The notes: generated by a model not told the origin, from the sequence alone. 64,000 bases of DNA from Clavibacter californiensis (GCF_021952865.1 NZ_CP040792.1:3100001-3164000), one strand, 5' to 3'; shown: positions 19,137 to 32,219, counted from the first letter of the stretch. Translations and numbers: made by a program.

Positions 19137-19193
19137 GCCGAGGGCGCCCCGATGCGACTGGGGACACCGACGGCCTCCCGCAGGTGCCCGGCC

Positions 19194-20498
19194 TCAGGCA
19201 GCCTCGCGCGCGGCAGCCGCGCGACCCCGGGCGGCCCGGCCCGCGGATCCCACGACGAGCACGACCGCCACCGCCATCACCGCGAGGAACGCCCCCGGCA
19301 GCGACGCGATGCCGAGCCCGTCGAGCAGCGCGCCGCCCACGAGGGCGCCGCCGCCGATCCCGACGTTGAACGCGGTCGTGTAGAAGGAGCTCGCGGTGTC
19401 GCGGAACGACGGGTGCGCGGCGTGCAGCATGCGGGTCTGGAGCAGGGTCGGGATCGCGCCGAACGCGAGGCCCCAGAGGAGGAAGCCGGGGATCGCGACG
19501 ACCCAGAGGCCGGGCACGAACGCGAGGGCGCTGACGCCCGCCGCCGCCGCCGCGAGCCCCGCGAGCACGCCCAGCTGCGGTCGGCTCGCGAACACGGTGC
19601 CGGCGATGAGGAGCCCGACCGCGCCGGCGATCCCGTAGCCGAAGAGCATGGCGCTGAGCTGCTGCTCGGGGATCCCCATCACGCGCGTGACGAACGGGTC
19701 GACGTACGTGTAGAAGCCGTAGTGGCCGATCATGATCACCATCGCCGTGAGGCACACGAGGAGCACGCCGCCGAGGCCCTGCCCGGCCATGCGCTGCCGG
19801 ATCCCGACGCGACCACCCGCGGGCGCGTCGACCGGCGCCTCGCGCTCGGGCCGCCCCACCGCCGGCAGGAAGCGCCAGACCAGCACGATGCCGAGGAGCG
19901 TGAGCACCCCGATCCCCGCGAACGCCGCCCGCCAGCCGAACGCCTGCCCGGCCGCGGTGCCGAGCGGCACGCCGAGCACGAACGCGAGGCTTCCGCCGCC
20001 GACCGTCAGCGCGACCGCCCGGCCGATGAGCGCGGGCGGCACCAGGTGCGCCGAGTACGCGCCGACGACCGCCCAGAACAGGCCGTGCGCGAGGCCGCCG
20101 AGCACGCGCGTCGCGGTGACGAGCTCGAACGTCGGCGCGAGGGCGGTGAGGAGGTTGCTCGTCGCGAAGACCGCGAGCACCCCGAGCAGCAGCGCGTGCC
20201 GCGGGACGCGGCGGGTGAGGGCCGCGAGCGGCGCGCTGGAGACGACCACCGCGACCGCGAACACCGAGACGAGCAGGCCCACGCGCGACTCCTCGACGCC
20301 GAGGTCGCCGCTCATCTCGCTGAGGAGGCCCGTGGGCAGCATCTCGCTCGTGACGCTGAGGAACACGCACGCGGCGAGCGTGAGGATCCCGACCCAGGGG
20401 AAGCGGAAGGACGGGTCGACGCCCGGTGCCGGGCGCCGACGACCGGAGCGCTCGGCGCGCTCGAGGTCGGGCAGGAAGATGGGGGAGGTGTTCGTCAT
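19194..20498 (-). CDS. MFS transporter (DHA1 drug/arabinose-efflux-like)
   Basis: 434 aa with 12 predicted helices starting near residue 37 (G-I-L-T-L-A-A-C-V-F-L-S-V-T-S-E-M-L-P-T-G-L-L). This E-M-L-P-T-G-L-L form is typical of the YdhP/AraJ sub-family of DHA1 exporters. The loop with R-R-V-P-R-H is motif A-like. The short tail is Ala/Arg-rich. Export of sugars or drugs is known for relatives; the substrate is unknown. It is divergent from purU with a gap of 78 bases. Confidence 0.85.
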   Translation of the reverse strand: MTNTSPIFLPDLERAERSGRRRPAPGVDPSFRFPWVGILTLAACVFLSVTSEMLPTGLLSEMSGDLGVEESRVGLLVSVFAVAVVVSSAPLAALTRRVPRHALLLGVLAVFATSNLLTALAPTFELVTATRVLGGLAHGLFWAVVGAYSAHLVPPALIGRAVALTVGGGSLAFVLGVPLGTAAGQAFGWRAAFAGIGVLTLLGIVLVWRFLPAVGRPEREAPVDAPAGGRVGIRQRMAGQGLGGVLLVCLTAMVIMIGHYGFYTYVDPFVTRVMGIPEQQLSAMLFGYGIAGAVGLLIAGTVFASRPQLGVLAGLAAAAAGVSALAFVPGLWVVAIPGFLLWGLAFGAIPTLLQTRMLHAAHPSFRDTASSFYTTAFNVGIGGGALVGGALLDGLGIASLPGAFLAVMAVAVVLVVGSAGRAARGRAAAAREAA

Positions 20499-20576
20499 GG
20501 AGACCCACAGGACGTCGACGGCGGGAGTGCTCCCGGGGCCGGCGGGATCCGCTCAGCCAGGGAATAGCCTAGACGG

Positions 20577-21449
20577 ATGACCGATCAGGCCACCCCCGCG
20601 CGTCCGCCGCACCGCGTCCTCGTCTTCTCCTGCGACGACCGACCGGGCATCGTGCACGCCATCGCGGGCGCGATCGTCGAGGCCGGCGGCGACATCACCG
20701 AGTCGCAGCAGTTCTCGAGCGCCGACACGGGCCGGTTCTTCATGCGGCTGCAGATCCAGAGCGCGGCCGACGACGACCGGCTGGCCGACGCGCTGGCCGC
20801 CGTGGTCGAGCGGTACGACGCCACGTGGCACCTCGACGAGGTGGGCCGGCCGCTGCGCACGCTCGTGCTGGGATCCACCGCCGAGCACTGCGTCAACGAC
20901 CTGCTGTTCCGGCAGCGCGCGGGCCAGCTGCCCGTCGAGATCCCGCTGGTGCTCAGCAACCACGGGAGGCTGGCCGATCTCGCGGGCTTCTACGGCGTGC
21001 CGTTCGAGCACGTGCCCGTCACCGACGACGCGTCGAAGCGGGCGTTCGAGGAGCGCGTGATCCGCGCGGTCGAGGAGCACGACATCGAGCTGGTGGTGCT
21101 CGCGCGCTACATGCAGATCCTCTCCCCCGAGCTCTGCGCGCGCCTCGGCGGCCGGATCATCAACATCCACCACTCCTTCCTGCCCGGCTTCAAGGGCGCG
21201 AACCCCTACAAGCAGGCGCACGCGCGGGGCGTCAAGCTCATCGGCGCGACCGCCCACTTCGTCACGAGCGACCTCGACGAGGGCCCGATCGTGGAGCAGA
21301 ACGTCGTGCGGGTCGACCACTCGCGCAGCGCCCGCGAGCTCATGGCCATCGGCCAGGACGAGGAGTCGCGCACTCTCACGCAGGCCGTGCGCTGGTTCGC
21401 GGAGCACCGCGTGCTGCTCGACGGCGCGCGGACGATCATCTTCCGCTGA
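20577..21449 (+). CDS. purU: formyltetrahydrofolate deformylase
   Basis: 290 aa. Hydrolyses 10-formyl-THF to formate and THF, balancing the one-carbon pool. An N-terminal ACT domain (residues about 12-85, V-L-V-F-S-C-D-D-R-P-G-I-V) is followed by the formyltransferase-like catalytic domain, with L-S-N-H-G, the I-N-I-H-H-S-F-L-P-G-F-K-G signature and H-F-V-T-S-D-L-D-E-G-P-I containing the Asn/His/Asp set. TAGCCT lies six bases before the ATG, so a leaderless message is likely. It acts in the same metabolic circuit as glyA and folD upstream and purN downstream in this window. Confidence 0.95.
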   Translation: MTDQATPARPPHRVLVFSCDDRPGIVHAIAGAIVEAGGDITESQQFSSADTGRFFMRLQIQSAADDDRLADALAAVVERYDATWHLDEVGRPLRTLVLGSTAEHCVNDLLFRQRAGQLPVEIPLVLSNHGRLADLAGFYGVPFEHVPVTDDASKRAFEERVIRAVEEHDIELVVLARYMQILSPELCARLGGRIINIHHSFLPGFKGANPYKQAHARGVKLIGATAHFVTSDLDEGPIVEQNVVRVDHSRSARELMAIGQDEESRTLTQAVRWFAEHRVLLDGARTIIFR

Positions 21450-21499
21450 CGCGCCGACCGGGACGCACGCGGCCGGGACACGCCTGGCCCGGACGCCGA

Positions 21500-21531
21500 G
21501 AGGGGCGGGCGCCTCCCGGCACCCGCCCCTC
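21500..21531. terminator. hairpin terminator between purU and the first subtilase gene
   Basis: Perfect 10-bp stem GAGGGGCGGG / CCCGCCCCTC with a 12-base loop, in the 106-base convergent gap. It can serve both genes. Confidence 0.75.
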
Positions 21532-21555
21532 CGCGGTGGTCCTACGTCAGCCGGA

Positions 21556-25167
<3,612 letters not shown>

Positions 25168-25234
25168 GAACACGTCCTTCAGATGGGGATGAGTGGCCCG
25201 CGCGCACCCCTTGCGACACGCGCGAATTCTCAAC

Positions 25235-25247
25235 ATACCCCGGGTAT
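25235..25247. promoter_or_regulatory. palindrome in the first subtilase promoter region
   Basis: ATACCC-C-GGGTAT, perfect 6-bp arms about one base, 68-80 bases upstream of the start codon. The minus-strand TATGTT overlapping its end could be a -10 box. Possible regulator site. Confidence 0.4.
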
Positions 25248-25267
25248 TCGCCCTGAGAACGGATCGG

Positions 25268-25285
25268 TGTTACCGCCGTGTAACA
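25268..25285. promoter_or_regulatory. inverted repeat TGTTAC-N6-GTAACA upstream of the first subtilase gene
   Basis: Perfect 6-bp arms with a 6-base spacer, about 100-118 bases before the start. AT-rich for this genome, and with the neighbouring palindrome it makes a plausible two-site control region for the protease gene. No such pair is seen in front of the second subtilase gene. Confidence 0.45.
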
Positions 25286-25433
25286 GTTGCGGCCGGTGGC
25301 GGATCCCCACCAGGACGGCCATCCCGCTGCGACCTCGGGCCGCCCGCCGCATCGGCCCACCGCCTTCCGCACGGATGCCTTTCAGGCACGGCCACCCCAT
25401 CTCGTGTAGGGGTCGGATGCCGCGCGCACGACG

Positions 25434-25465
25434 GAGGGCGGGTGCCATCCGGCACCCGCCCTCCT
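25434..25465 (-). terminator. strong hairpin terminator after the second subtilase gene
   Basis: Perfect 14-bp stem (25434-25447 with 25452-25465) and an ATCC loop, about 45 bases past the stop. It separates the two subtilase genes into independent transcription units. Confidence 0.85.
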
Positions 25466-25473
25466 GTGGTCGC

Positions 25474-25515
25474 TCGCGCGATCAGCGCGATCCGCGCGGC
25501 TCGCGCGATCAGCGC
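25474..25515. repeat. 26-bp spaced direct repeat across a stop codon
   Basis: The 16-base sequence CTCGCGCGATCAGCGC occurs at 25474-25489 and again at 25500-25515. The second copy contains the TGA of the second subtilase gene (read on the minus strand). It looks like a small tandem duplication of the gene end. Confidence 0.7.
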
Positions 25516-28500
25516 ACGACGATCCTCTGCGCGCGGCTCGAGCCCCCGCCGACGAGGTCGTCGCCCGCGTACGACGCCTGCACCGTGCGGCTCCCCGGTG
25601 CGATGCCCGTGAGGTCCGCGCACCCGTCGCCCGAGCCGTCGAGGGGCACGTCGTGCTCCACGCCGTCCACGGTCACCCGCACCACCCCGGTGGCGGCCTG
25701 CTTCGCGGCCGACGTCACCGACACCTGCACGTGCACGCTCCCGCTCGCCGCGCCCCGCGGGTGCGTCGCCTGCAGGTGCACCGTCGCGACGTCCCGCGCG
25801 GTGATGGTCGGGCTCGTGGCGACGCCCGTCTGCCCGTCGGATGCGGTGGCCGTCACCTGGGCGGCGAGCGCCGTGCCCGCGACCGCCGAGGTCACGCGGA
25901 AGGTGGATCCCGTCGCCCCGGCGATCGGCGTGCCGTTGGACAGCCACTGCGTGGCCAGCGTGACGCCCTGCGGCGTCCACGCCCCCGTCGACGCCGTCAG
26001 CGTCCGCCCGACGTCGGGAGTGCCGCTGACCACGGGCGGCGCGCTCGACACGGGCGCGGCCGCCGCGGCCGGAGTCGTGACGTCGACCAGCGTCGTGGCG
26101 TCGGATCCCGCGTAGGACACCAGCCCGACGTAGTGCGCCCCCGCGTCGAGGCCCGACCACGACGCGCTGTACGTCGCCTTCCGTCCCGTCGTGACGGGCA
26201 GCTGCCGGGGCGTCACCCCGAAGGACCCCTGGCCGCCCGACGCGGTCACGTCGTAGCGGGTCAGGTCGACGTCCACCTGCTCTGCCGGCGCCGCGACCGA
26301 CTCCGTGGCCACCGACACGACGTACTGGCCCGCCGGGGCGTCCGGCACGACGATGCGCTCCGCGGCGGACGTGTTCGCCTCCAGGTCCAGCAGCGTGCGC
26401 GACCCGTCGGCGGCGACGCTCTCGAGCTGCATGGTCAGGTCGGATGCGCCGTCCCGCGGGGTCGCGTCGAGGACGAGCCCCTTCTCCCCCGCCGCGACGG
26501 TGATCGGCAGCGCGAACTGCTGCTCCGCCGCCATGGTCGCGGTGGGGCCCGACGGCGGGTCGGAGGGGTCGTGGAGCACGTGCCCCGCCGCCAGCCCCGC
26601 GGCCGTGAGGCCGATCCTGCCCGTGACGCCGGCGTCCACGGACACCGCCGCCTTCCCTGTGGTCCCGCTGCCCGACACCGACGCCGGCGCGTCGACCGCC
26701 TCCGGATGCACGGCCATCGGGCTGCGGACGGTGCCGCCGGGACCGGTCCAGGTGAGCGACCCGGTCGTCCAGCCGCCCGTCGGGACCCCGGCCTTCGCCG
26801 TGATGCGCACCTGGAAGGAGCGCGTCTGACCCGCCGCCGTGAAGGTCAGCTTCGCCGGGCTGATCCGCACGTCGGCACCGTCCACCCCCTGCACGGACGA
26901 GGTCCAGGTGCCCGCCGACTGCGAGGTCACGGTCCGCGTCACGGTCGTGCTCCCGATGAGCTTCCCGACCGCGATGCTCGGCAGGTTCAGCTGCGACACC
27001 GGCACCGCCGCCGCGGGATGCGGCAGCTCCAGGCCGGTCTGCGCGGCGTACCCCGCCCAGTCCTCCGGTCCGCTCGGGTACACGAGGCCCGGGTGCAGGA
27101 AGCGCGCCGGCGCGATCTGCCCGGCGCCCTGCGCGAAGGGATCCGCGGTGGCCTTCCCCTGGACGTCGAGGGTGTCCGTCGCCGTGGTCATCATCGCGGA
27201 CTTGATCTCCGACGGCGACGCCTTCGGGTGCACGCCGAGGTAGTCGAGCGCGAACCCGGCGATGTGCGGCGAGGACATCGAGGTCCCCGACAGCGTGGCG
27301 AAGCCCGGCTTCCCGGAGATGTCCGCGTACGCGGCGGGGATGCCGACGCCCGGCGCCGTGATGTCGGGCTTGATGATGTCCGAGCCGTCCGCCGTCTCGG
27401 GTCCGCGGGAGCTGAACCCGGCGACCTGCGGCGCCGGCTTCTCGACGCCCGTCGTGTTGCCGGGCGTGAGGGTCGCGGTGGCGCCGGCCTTCGCGGCGTA
27501 CGCGACGACCGCGGGACGCGCGTCGACGTCGAGGTGGACGGTCGGCACCGAGTGCGTGTCGAGGTCCTGGGAGGTCGCCGTCGTGTTCGTCAGGACCATC
27601 CCGATCCCGCCGGCCCGGAGGACCTCGGCGCTCTTGGCCACGCGGGCGCTGCCGCCGCGGTCGCACTGAACGATGCGTCCCTTCGTCTTGGCCGGGTCGA
27701 GAGTGCCCGTCCCGCACAGCTCGGGCTTCGCGGCGCCCGCGAGGCCCACCGCCGAAGCGCGGACGAACGGGCCGGAGACCTTCGTGGGGATCGTGACGGA
27801 TGCGCCCGCGAACTGCTGCCCGGATCCGAGCGTCAGCGTCGCGGAGTAGTTGGCCGGGACGCTGCTCGCGGCGACCGTGGTGATCCACGGGTCCAGGTTC
27901 GACACCGAGCCCGCCGCGGACCCCTCGTTCCCCGCGGCCGCGGCCACGAAGACCCCGGCGCTCGCCGCCCCCAGCAGGGCGCGCTGCTCGAAGTCCGGGG
28001 ACTTCCCGCTCCCACCCAGCGACATGTTGATCACGTCGGCGCCGTCGGCCGTCGCCTGGTCGATGGCCGCGACGATGTCGGAGATGACGCAGCCGTCGTC
28101 GGTCTCCTTCGTCAGGTCGGGTCCGGCCCAGCAGACCTTGTACGCGGCGATCTTCGCCGCGGGCGCGATGCCGGCGATGGTGTCGAGGGTCCTGCCCTGG
28201 ATCACGGCGGTGACGCCCGCGTCCCCTGCCGCGGTGCCCGCCGTGTGGGATCCGTGGCCCTCCGTGTCGCGCGTGGACCTCTTCTCCTGCGGCCCCAGGG
28301 GCTGACCGCTCGCGTCGCGTCCGGCGACGAAGGAGCGCGCGCCCACGATCTTCGTGGAGCAGTCGGACGCCGCGAACCCGTCGCCCGTCTCGCACGTCCC
28401 GTGGAACACGCTCCCGTCTGCCTTGCGGAACGCGATGCCCGTGCCATCGAGGTACGGCTCGCTCCCGGGCGTCGTCCCGAGGGGCGATCCCGCAAACGAC

Positions 28501-29105
28501 GCGTTGTCCGGGGCGATGCCCGTGTCGATGTCGGCGAGGACGGTCCCCGCACCGGCGCGGTCGGCCCCGCCGACGGCGTCCCAGAGGCCCCCGCTCTGCT
28601 CGAGCCCCAGGAAGCGCGAGTCGGGGTTCGACTGCGGGTGCACGGTCTGGTCGCGCTCGACGCTCAGCACGTCGGCGGACCGGCCGAGCGCGCGGACCTG
28701 CTCGGCGGTGAGCTCGGCCGAGAAGCCGTTCGTGGTGAGGGAGTACTCGTGCGTCGGCGTCACGCCGGCCGCGTCGGCGACCGAGCGATGCGCCGCGGCG
28801 AGGTGGTCGGCGTAGCGCTCGACGGCGTCCGACTGCGCGTCGAGACGGGCCCCGGCGTCGACCTTGGTGCGGGCGAGCCCGTCGAGGGTCCCGTCGTAGG
28901 TCGCGGCCGGCTGCTCCTTGAGCGTGACGAGGTAGTGGCCGTCCGTCGCGTCGAGCGGCACGGCCGCGTGCGGCAGGGCGGCCGCATCGGCCGCGGAGCC
29001 TCCGGCGGCGACGAGCGCGAACGCGAGGGCGCAGGCGGCAAGGGGATGTCCGGCGCGGAGCCGGCGCCTCCCGTCCGGCGGGAGCGGGTCTCGATGGATG
29101 GGCAT
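25509..29105 (-). CDS. secreted plant-subtilisin-like serine protease (S8A), second copy
   Basis: 1198 aa from ATG 29105 with an AGGAGGGA ribosome site. Same domain order as its neighbour: Sec signal (about 15-42), I9 pro-domain (about 55-155, H-Y-L-V-T-L), catalytic Asp194 (A-D-I-D-T-G), His284 (E-G-H-G-S-H), Asn393 (A-A-G-N-E-G) and Ser609 (S-G-T-S-M-S-S-P), a PA insert at about 445-535, and C-terminal beta domains ending R-I-V-V-R. The two proteins are clearly paralogous but well diverged, so the duplication is old. The terminator after this gene and the distinct upstream region of the first gene indicate separate control. Predicted extracellular protease; the substrate is unknown. Confidence 0.92.
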   Translation of the reverse strand: MPIHRDPLPPDGRRRLRAGHPLAACALAFALVAAGGSAADAAALPHAAVPLDATDGHYLVTLKEQPAATYDGTLDGLARTKVDAGARLDAQSDAVERYADHLAAAHRSVADAAGVTPTHEYSLTTNGFSAELTAEQVRALGRSADVLSVERDQTVHPQSNPDSRFLGLEQSGGLWDAVGGADRAGAGTVLADIDTGIAPDNASFAGSPLGTTPGSEPYLDGTGIAFRKADGSVFHGTCETGDGFAASDCSTKIVGARSFVAGRDASGQPLGPQEKRSTRDTEGHGSHTAGTAAGDAGVTAVIQGRTLDTIAGIAPAAKIAAYKVCWAGPDLTKETDDGCVISDIVAAIDQATADGADVINMSLGGSGKSPDFEQRALLGAASAGVFVAAAAGNEGSAAGSVSNLDPWITTVAASSVPANYSATLTLGSGQQFAGASVTIPTKVSGPFVRASAVGLAGAAKPELCGTGTLDPAKTKGRIVQCDRGGSARVAKSAEVLRAGGIGMVLTNTTATSQDLDTHSVPTVHLDVDARPAVVAYAAKAGATATLTPGNTTGVEKPAPQVAGFSSRGPETADGSDIIKPDITAPGVGIPAAYADISGKPGFATLSGTSMSSPHIAGFALDYLGVHPKASPSEIKSAMMTTATDTLDVQGKATADPFAQGAGQIAPARFLHPGLVYPSGPEDWAGYAAQTGLELPHPAAAVPVSQLNLPSIAVGKLIGSTTVTRTVTSQSAGTWTSSVQGVDGADVRISPAKLTFTAAGQTRSFQVRITAKAGVPTGGWTTGSLTWTGPGGTVRSPMAVHPEAVDAPASVSGSGTTGKAAVSVDAGVTGRIGLTAAGLAAGHVLHDPSDPPSGPTATMAAEQQFALPITVAAGEKGLVLDATPRDGASDLTMQLESVAADGSRTLLDLEANTSAAERIVVPDAPAGQYVVSVATESVAAPAEQVDVDLTRYDVTASGGQGSFGVTPRQLPVTTGRKATYSASWSGLDAGAHYVGLVSYAGSDATTLVDVTTPAAAAAPVSSAPPVVSGTPDVGRTLTASTGAWTPQGVTLATQWLSNGTPIAGATGSTFRVTSAVAGTALAAQVTATASDGQTGVATSPTITARDVATVHLQATHPRGAASGSVHVQVSVTSAAKQAATGVVRVTVDGVEHDVPLDGSGDGCADLTGIAPGSRTVQASYAGDDLVGGGSSRAQRIVVR

Positions 29106-29281
29106 GGCTGTTCCCTCCTGTCGCCGGCGTCTGCCGGCTGGTGGATCCGCGGGGCACGAGATGCGCAGGACGGCACGAGGCCCCTCGCGGAACCGCGTCA
29201 TCGACGCGATGGGCAGAACCGTAGGGAGGAAGCGACGGCGCCCGTCTGCCCTCTGCACACGCCAGGGGCGGTCCGTACGCA

Positions 29282-29318
29282 GAGAGGCCCCGCCCCCGGA
29301 TCGGGGGCGGGGCCTCTC
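29282..29318 (-). terminator. strong hairpin terminator after icd
   Basis: Perfect 16-bp stem (29282-29297 with 29303-29318) and a 5-base loop, between the icd stop and the start region of the second subtilase gene. Confidence 0.9.
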
Positions 29319-29351
29319 GGCGTGCGGCGGCGTCGCCAGACGCCCGCGGGA

Positions 29352-30566
29352 TCAGGCCAGGCGCGTCTGCAGGTTGTCCGCGAGCGACGCGAGGAACTCC
29401 TCGGTCGTCTGGTACGGCTGGTCGGGTCCGACGAGGAGCGCGAGGTCCTTCGTCATCTTGCCGCTCTCGACCGTCGTGATGACGACGTCCTCGAGGGTGT
29501 CCGCGAAGGTCTTCAGCGCGTCGTTGCCGTCGAGCTTGGCGCGGTGCGCGAGGCCACGGGTCCAGGCGTAGATGGACGCGATCGGGTTCGTCGACGTGGG
29601 CTTGCCCTGCTGGTGCTGGCGGTAGTGGCGCGTGACGGTGCCGTGCGCGGCCTCCGCCTCGACGACCTTGCCGTCGGGCGTGGTGAGCACGCTCGTCATG
29701 AGGCCGAGCGAGCCGAAGCCCTGCGCGACGGTGTCGGACTGCACGTCGCCGTCGTAGTTCTTGCAGGCCCAGACGTAGCCGCCCTCCCACTTGAGCGAGG
29801 CGGCGACCATGTCGTCGATGAGGCGGTGCTCGTACGTGAGGCCGGCGGCGGCGAACTGGTCGGCGTACTCGGCCTCGAAGACCTCCTGGAACAGGTCCTT
29901 GAAGCGGCCGTCGTAGGCCTTGAGGATCGTGTTCTTCGTGGAGAGGTACACGGGGTAGTTCCGGGCGAGGCCGTACGAGAGCGACGCGCGCGCGAAGTCG
30001 CGGATCGAGTCGTCGAGGTTGTACATGCCCATGGCGACGCCGGATCCGGGGCTCTGGAACACCTCGAACTGCTGCGGCTCGGAGCCGTCCTTGGGCGTGA
30101 AGGTCATCGTGAGCGTGCCCTCGCCCTCGAAGCGGAAGTCGGTGGCGCGGTACTGGTCGCCGAACGCGTGGCGGCCGACGATGATCGGCTTGTTCCAGCC
30201 GGGCACGAGGCGCGGGATGTTGCTGATGATGATGGGCTCGCGGAAGATCGTGCCGCCCAGGATGTTGCGGATGGTGCCGTTCGGCGAGCGCCACATCTTC
30301 TTCAGGCCGAACTCCTCGACGCGCGCCTCGTCGGGCGTGATGGTCGCGCACTTGACGCCGACGCCGTGCTTCTTGATGGCGTTCGCCGCGTCGATCGTGA
30401 TCTGGTCGTCGGTCTCGTCGCGCTTCTCGATGCCCAGGTCGTAGTACTCGAGGTCGATGTCGAGGTACGGGTGGATGAGCGTGTCCTTGATGGACTGCCA
30501 GATGATGCGCGTCATCTCGTCGCCGTCGAGCTCGACGACGGTCCCCTCTACCTTGATCTTCTCCAC
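29352..30566 (-). CDS. icd: NADP-dependent isocitrate dehydrogenase
   Basis: 404 aa, GTG start at 30566 after a GAGGAGG ribosome site. Oxidative decarboxylation of isocitrate to 2-oxoglutarate in the TCA cycle. The sequence is of the eukaryote-like homodimeric type: it opens [18 protein letters not shown], and has [10 protein letters not shown] for substrate binding, Y-D-G-D-V-Q-S-D with the metal Asp residues, and the cofactor region [10 protein letters not shown]. Length matches this type (about 405 aa), not the E. coli type or the 740-aa monomeric type. Confidence 0.96.
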   Translation of the reverse strand: MEKIKVEGTVVELDGDEMTRIIWQSIKDTLIHPYLDIDLEYYDLGIEKRDETDDQITIDAANAIKKHGVGVKCATITPDEARVEEFGLKKMWRSPNGTIRNILGGTIFREPIIISNIPRLVPGWNKPIIVGRHAFGDQYRATDFRFEGEGTLTMTFTPKDGSEPQQFEVFQSPGSGVAMGMYNLDDSIRDFARASLSYGLARNYPVYLSTKNTILKAYDGRFKDLFQEVFEAEYADQFAAAGLTYEHRLIDDMVAASLKWEGGYVWACKNYDGDVQSDTVAQGFGSLGLMTSVLTTPDGKVVEAEAAHGTVTRHYRQHQQGKPTSTNPIASIYAWTRGLAHRAKLDGNDALKTFADTLEDVVITTVESGKMTKDLALLVGPDQPYQTTEEFLASLADNLQTRLA

Positions 30567-30799
30567 GAAGTCCTCCTCATGCTCGTCGGTCGCCTCCGTG
30601 CGCGTCTCCGTCGGCGCGCGCCGGGTCCGGCTCGTCGCCGGTGGATCCGTGGGCCAGCCTACCCGGCGGGCCCTGTCTCTCGACATCGAGACATCGGCGG
30701 GTCCGGGTCGCATCCGCGCCCCGGCGCCGCGCCCCGACGCCGCCTCGGACCTGCCCGGCGCACCTGGCCCGACGGAGGCCCGCCCGATACCCTGTGCCC

Positions 30800-31252
30800 A
30801 TGAGCGACATGACACTCGAAGAGCTGAGCGCCCGCACGATCGTGGCGGCCAACACGCTGACGCTCAAGCCGGGCCAGGAGGCCTTCGTCGCCCCCGTGTC
30901 GCACTCCATCGCCGAGGCCTACGTCAACCCGACCACCGCATGGCCGCGCGTGGTCCTGGAGGACGACGAGGTCGTCGGGTTCATCATGGGCAACTTCGAC
31001 CCCGAGGCCCACGAGGAGATCTTCCGCAGCTGCATCTGGCGCATCAACGTCGACGCCGATGCGCAGGGCCACGGCGTGGGCCGGTTCGCGGTGCTCGCGC
31101 TCGCGGACGAGGCGCGCTCGCGCGGCTTCGACCGGCTCACCGTCGTGTGGGAGCCGGGTGAGGACGGACCGGAGGAGTTCTTCACCCACGTCGGCTTCGA
31201 GGTCATCGGCGAGACCCAGTACGGCGAGGCCATCGGCGCGCTGGCGCTCTAG
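30800..31252 (+). CDS. GNAT-family acetyltransferase (spermidine-acetyltransferase-like)
   Basis: 150 aa single-domain GNAT. Residues 60-100 contain the acetyl-CoA site ([16 protein letters not shown]), and the late E-F-F-T-H-V-G-F strand is typical of the fold. The early N-P-T-T-A-W-P and [10 protein letters not shown] segments resemble the Bacillus PaiA/SpeG-like group acting on polyamines or amines. TACCCT lies six bases before the ATG, so it is probably leaderless. The next gene starts 3 bases after its stop, so the two are coupled. Confidence 0.82.
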   Translation: MSDMTLEELSARTIVAANTLTLKPGQEAFVAPVSHSIAEAYVNPTTAWPRVVLEDDEVVGFIMGNFDPEAHEEIFRSCIWRINVDADAQGHGVGRFAVLALADEARSRGFDRLTVVWEPGEDGPEEFFTHVGFEVIGETQYGEAIGALAL

Positions 31253-31255
31253 CGC

Positions 31256-31576
31256 GTGGCCGTCTTCGCCACCCCGGGCGAGTTCACCGACCGCGTGCTC
31301 GAGGTCGTCGCCGAGATCCCGTCGGGCCGCGTCATGACGTACGGCGACGTCGCCGCCGTCTTCGGCCGACGCGGTGCCCGAGCGGTCGGCATGGTGCTGC
31401 GCTACCACGGCGCCGGGCTGCCCTGGTGGCGCGTGCTCCGGGCCGGCGGGCACCCGCCGACCGGGCTCGCCGACGAGGCCCGTCCCCGCTACGAGGCCGA
31501 GGGCACGCCGCTGGTCGACGCCCCCACCGACGCGGGCTATCGCGTCGACCTCGAGGCGGCACGCTGGTTCCCGTGA
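31256..31576 (+). CDS. alkyltransferase-like DNA-binding protein (ATL)
   Basis: 106 aa from a GTG three bases after the upstream stop. It is the DNA-binding half of O6-alkylguanine-DNA alkyltransferase: F-T-D-R-V-L-E-V-V-A-E-I-P-S-G-R-V-M-T-Y-G-D-V-A near the start and the Arg-finger helix R-G-A-R-A-V-G. The active-site P-C-H-R-V of the enzyme is replaced by P-W-W-R-V, so the methyl-accepting Cys is Trp. ATL proteins flag alkylated guanine for nucleotide excision repair rather than repairing it themselves. Pairing with an acetyltransferase gene is odd and may be only positional. Confidence 0.88.
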   Translation: MAVFATPGEFTDRVLEVVAEIPSGRVMTYGDVAAVFGRRGARAVGMVLRYHGAGLPWWRVLRAGGHPPTGLADEARPRYEAEGTPLVDAPTDAGYRVDLEAARWFP

Positions 31577-31706
31577 TTCGCTGACCGCTCGCCGCTCGCC
31601 TCGTGGCCGCCGTCCCCCTGGCGGCCGAGCGCAGGTCATGCTGCGGGACCAGGGTCGGGGCCTCGCGGCCGATGCGCGGCGGGCGCGGCCCCGCTGGACT
31701 GGGAGC

Positions 31707-32144
31707 ATGCCCCGTCGCCCGTCCGCCCGCTCCCTCGCCGCCGCCCCGCTCACGATCCTCGTCGTCCTGATCCTCACCGGCTGCGGCGCCGCGAGCACCG
31801 TCGGCGGGATGACCACGCCCGCGGATGCGCGCGTCTACGCCACGGCGGCGGACGCCGACGGACGCATCCCGACGTGGATCCCCGCGGACGCGACCGACAT
31901 CCGCATCAAGACCTCGCTACGGGGCGAGGGCGCGATCCTCGGGTTCCGCTCCGCGACGCCGGCGGACCGGCTGGGCTGCGACGCCGCGCCCGCCGACGCT
32001 CCCCCACCGACCGTGCAGGACACCTGGTGGCCGGATCCGTCCCCCGCCGCGGCCATGGCGTGCGGCGACGGCTGGCTGGCCGCCGCGGACGGCGACGCCG
32101 TGCACGCGTGGCTGCCCGCGGGCTCCCCCGCGCTCGACCTCTGA
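31707..32144 (+). CDS. small lipoprotein
   Basis: 145 aa. A signal peptide (P-R-R-P-S-A-R-S-L-A then a hydrophobic stretch) ends in the lipobox L-T-G-C, so the mature protein would be lipid-anchored on the outer face of the membrane. The mature part contains two further Cys (G-C-D-A-A and M-A-C-G-D) that may pair, R-V-Y-A-T-A-A-D, W-I-P-A-D-A-T-D-I-R and D-T-W-W-P-D. I do not recognise a named family, though similar short lipoproteins with this layout are common in Microbacteriaceae. Confidence 0.8.
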   Translation: MPRRPSARSLAAAPLTILVVLILTGCGAASTVGGMTTPADARVYATAADADGRIPTWIPADATDIRIKTSLRGEGAILGFRSATPADRLGCDAAPADAPPPTVQDTWWPDPSPAAAMACGDGWLAAADGDAVHAWLPAGSPALDL

Positions 32145-32166
32145 CGGCACGGTGTCCGGACGCGGC

Positions 32167-32201
32167 GCGGCCCGACGCCTCCCCGCGGGGAGGCGCCGGG
32201 C
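32167..32201. terminator. hairpin terminator between lipoprotein and ABC exporter genes
   Basis: CGCCTCCCC pairs with GGGGAGGCG around a 2-base centre, extended by outer GGCCCG/CGGGCC pairs. Located in the 75-base convergent gap and able to serve both strands. Confidence 0.75.
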
Positions 32202-32219
32202 CGTGACCGCGCGCCGAAG

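Noticed and set aside
16866-20567. 1233-codon plus-strand frame opposite mntH, the HAD gene and the second MFS gene
   Set aside because: Arg/Glu/His-rich composition typical of antisense frames in high-GC DNA; all three opposite genes have strong family motifs.
25270-30351. 1693-codon minus-strand frame spanning the second subtilase gene and icd
   Set aside because: Arg/His-rich sequence with no motifs; it is a shifted frame over two well-identified genes.
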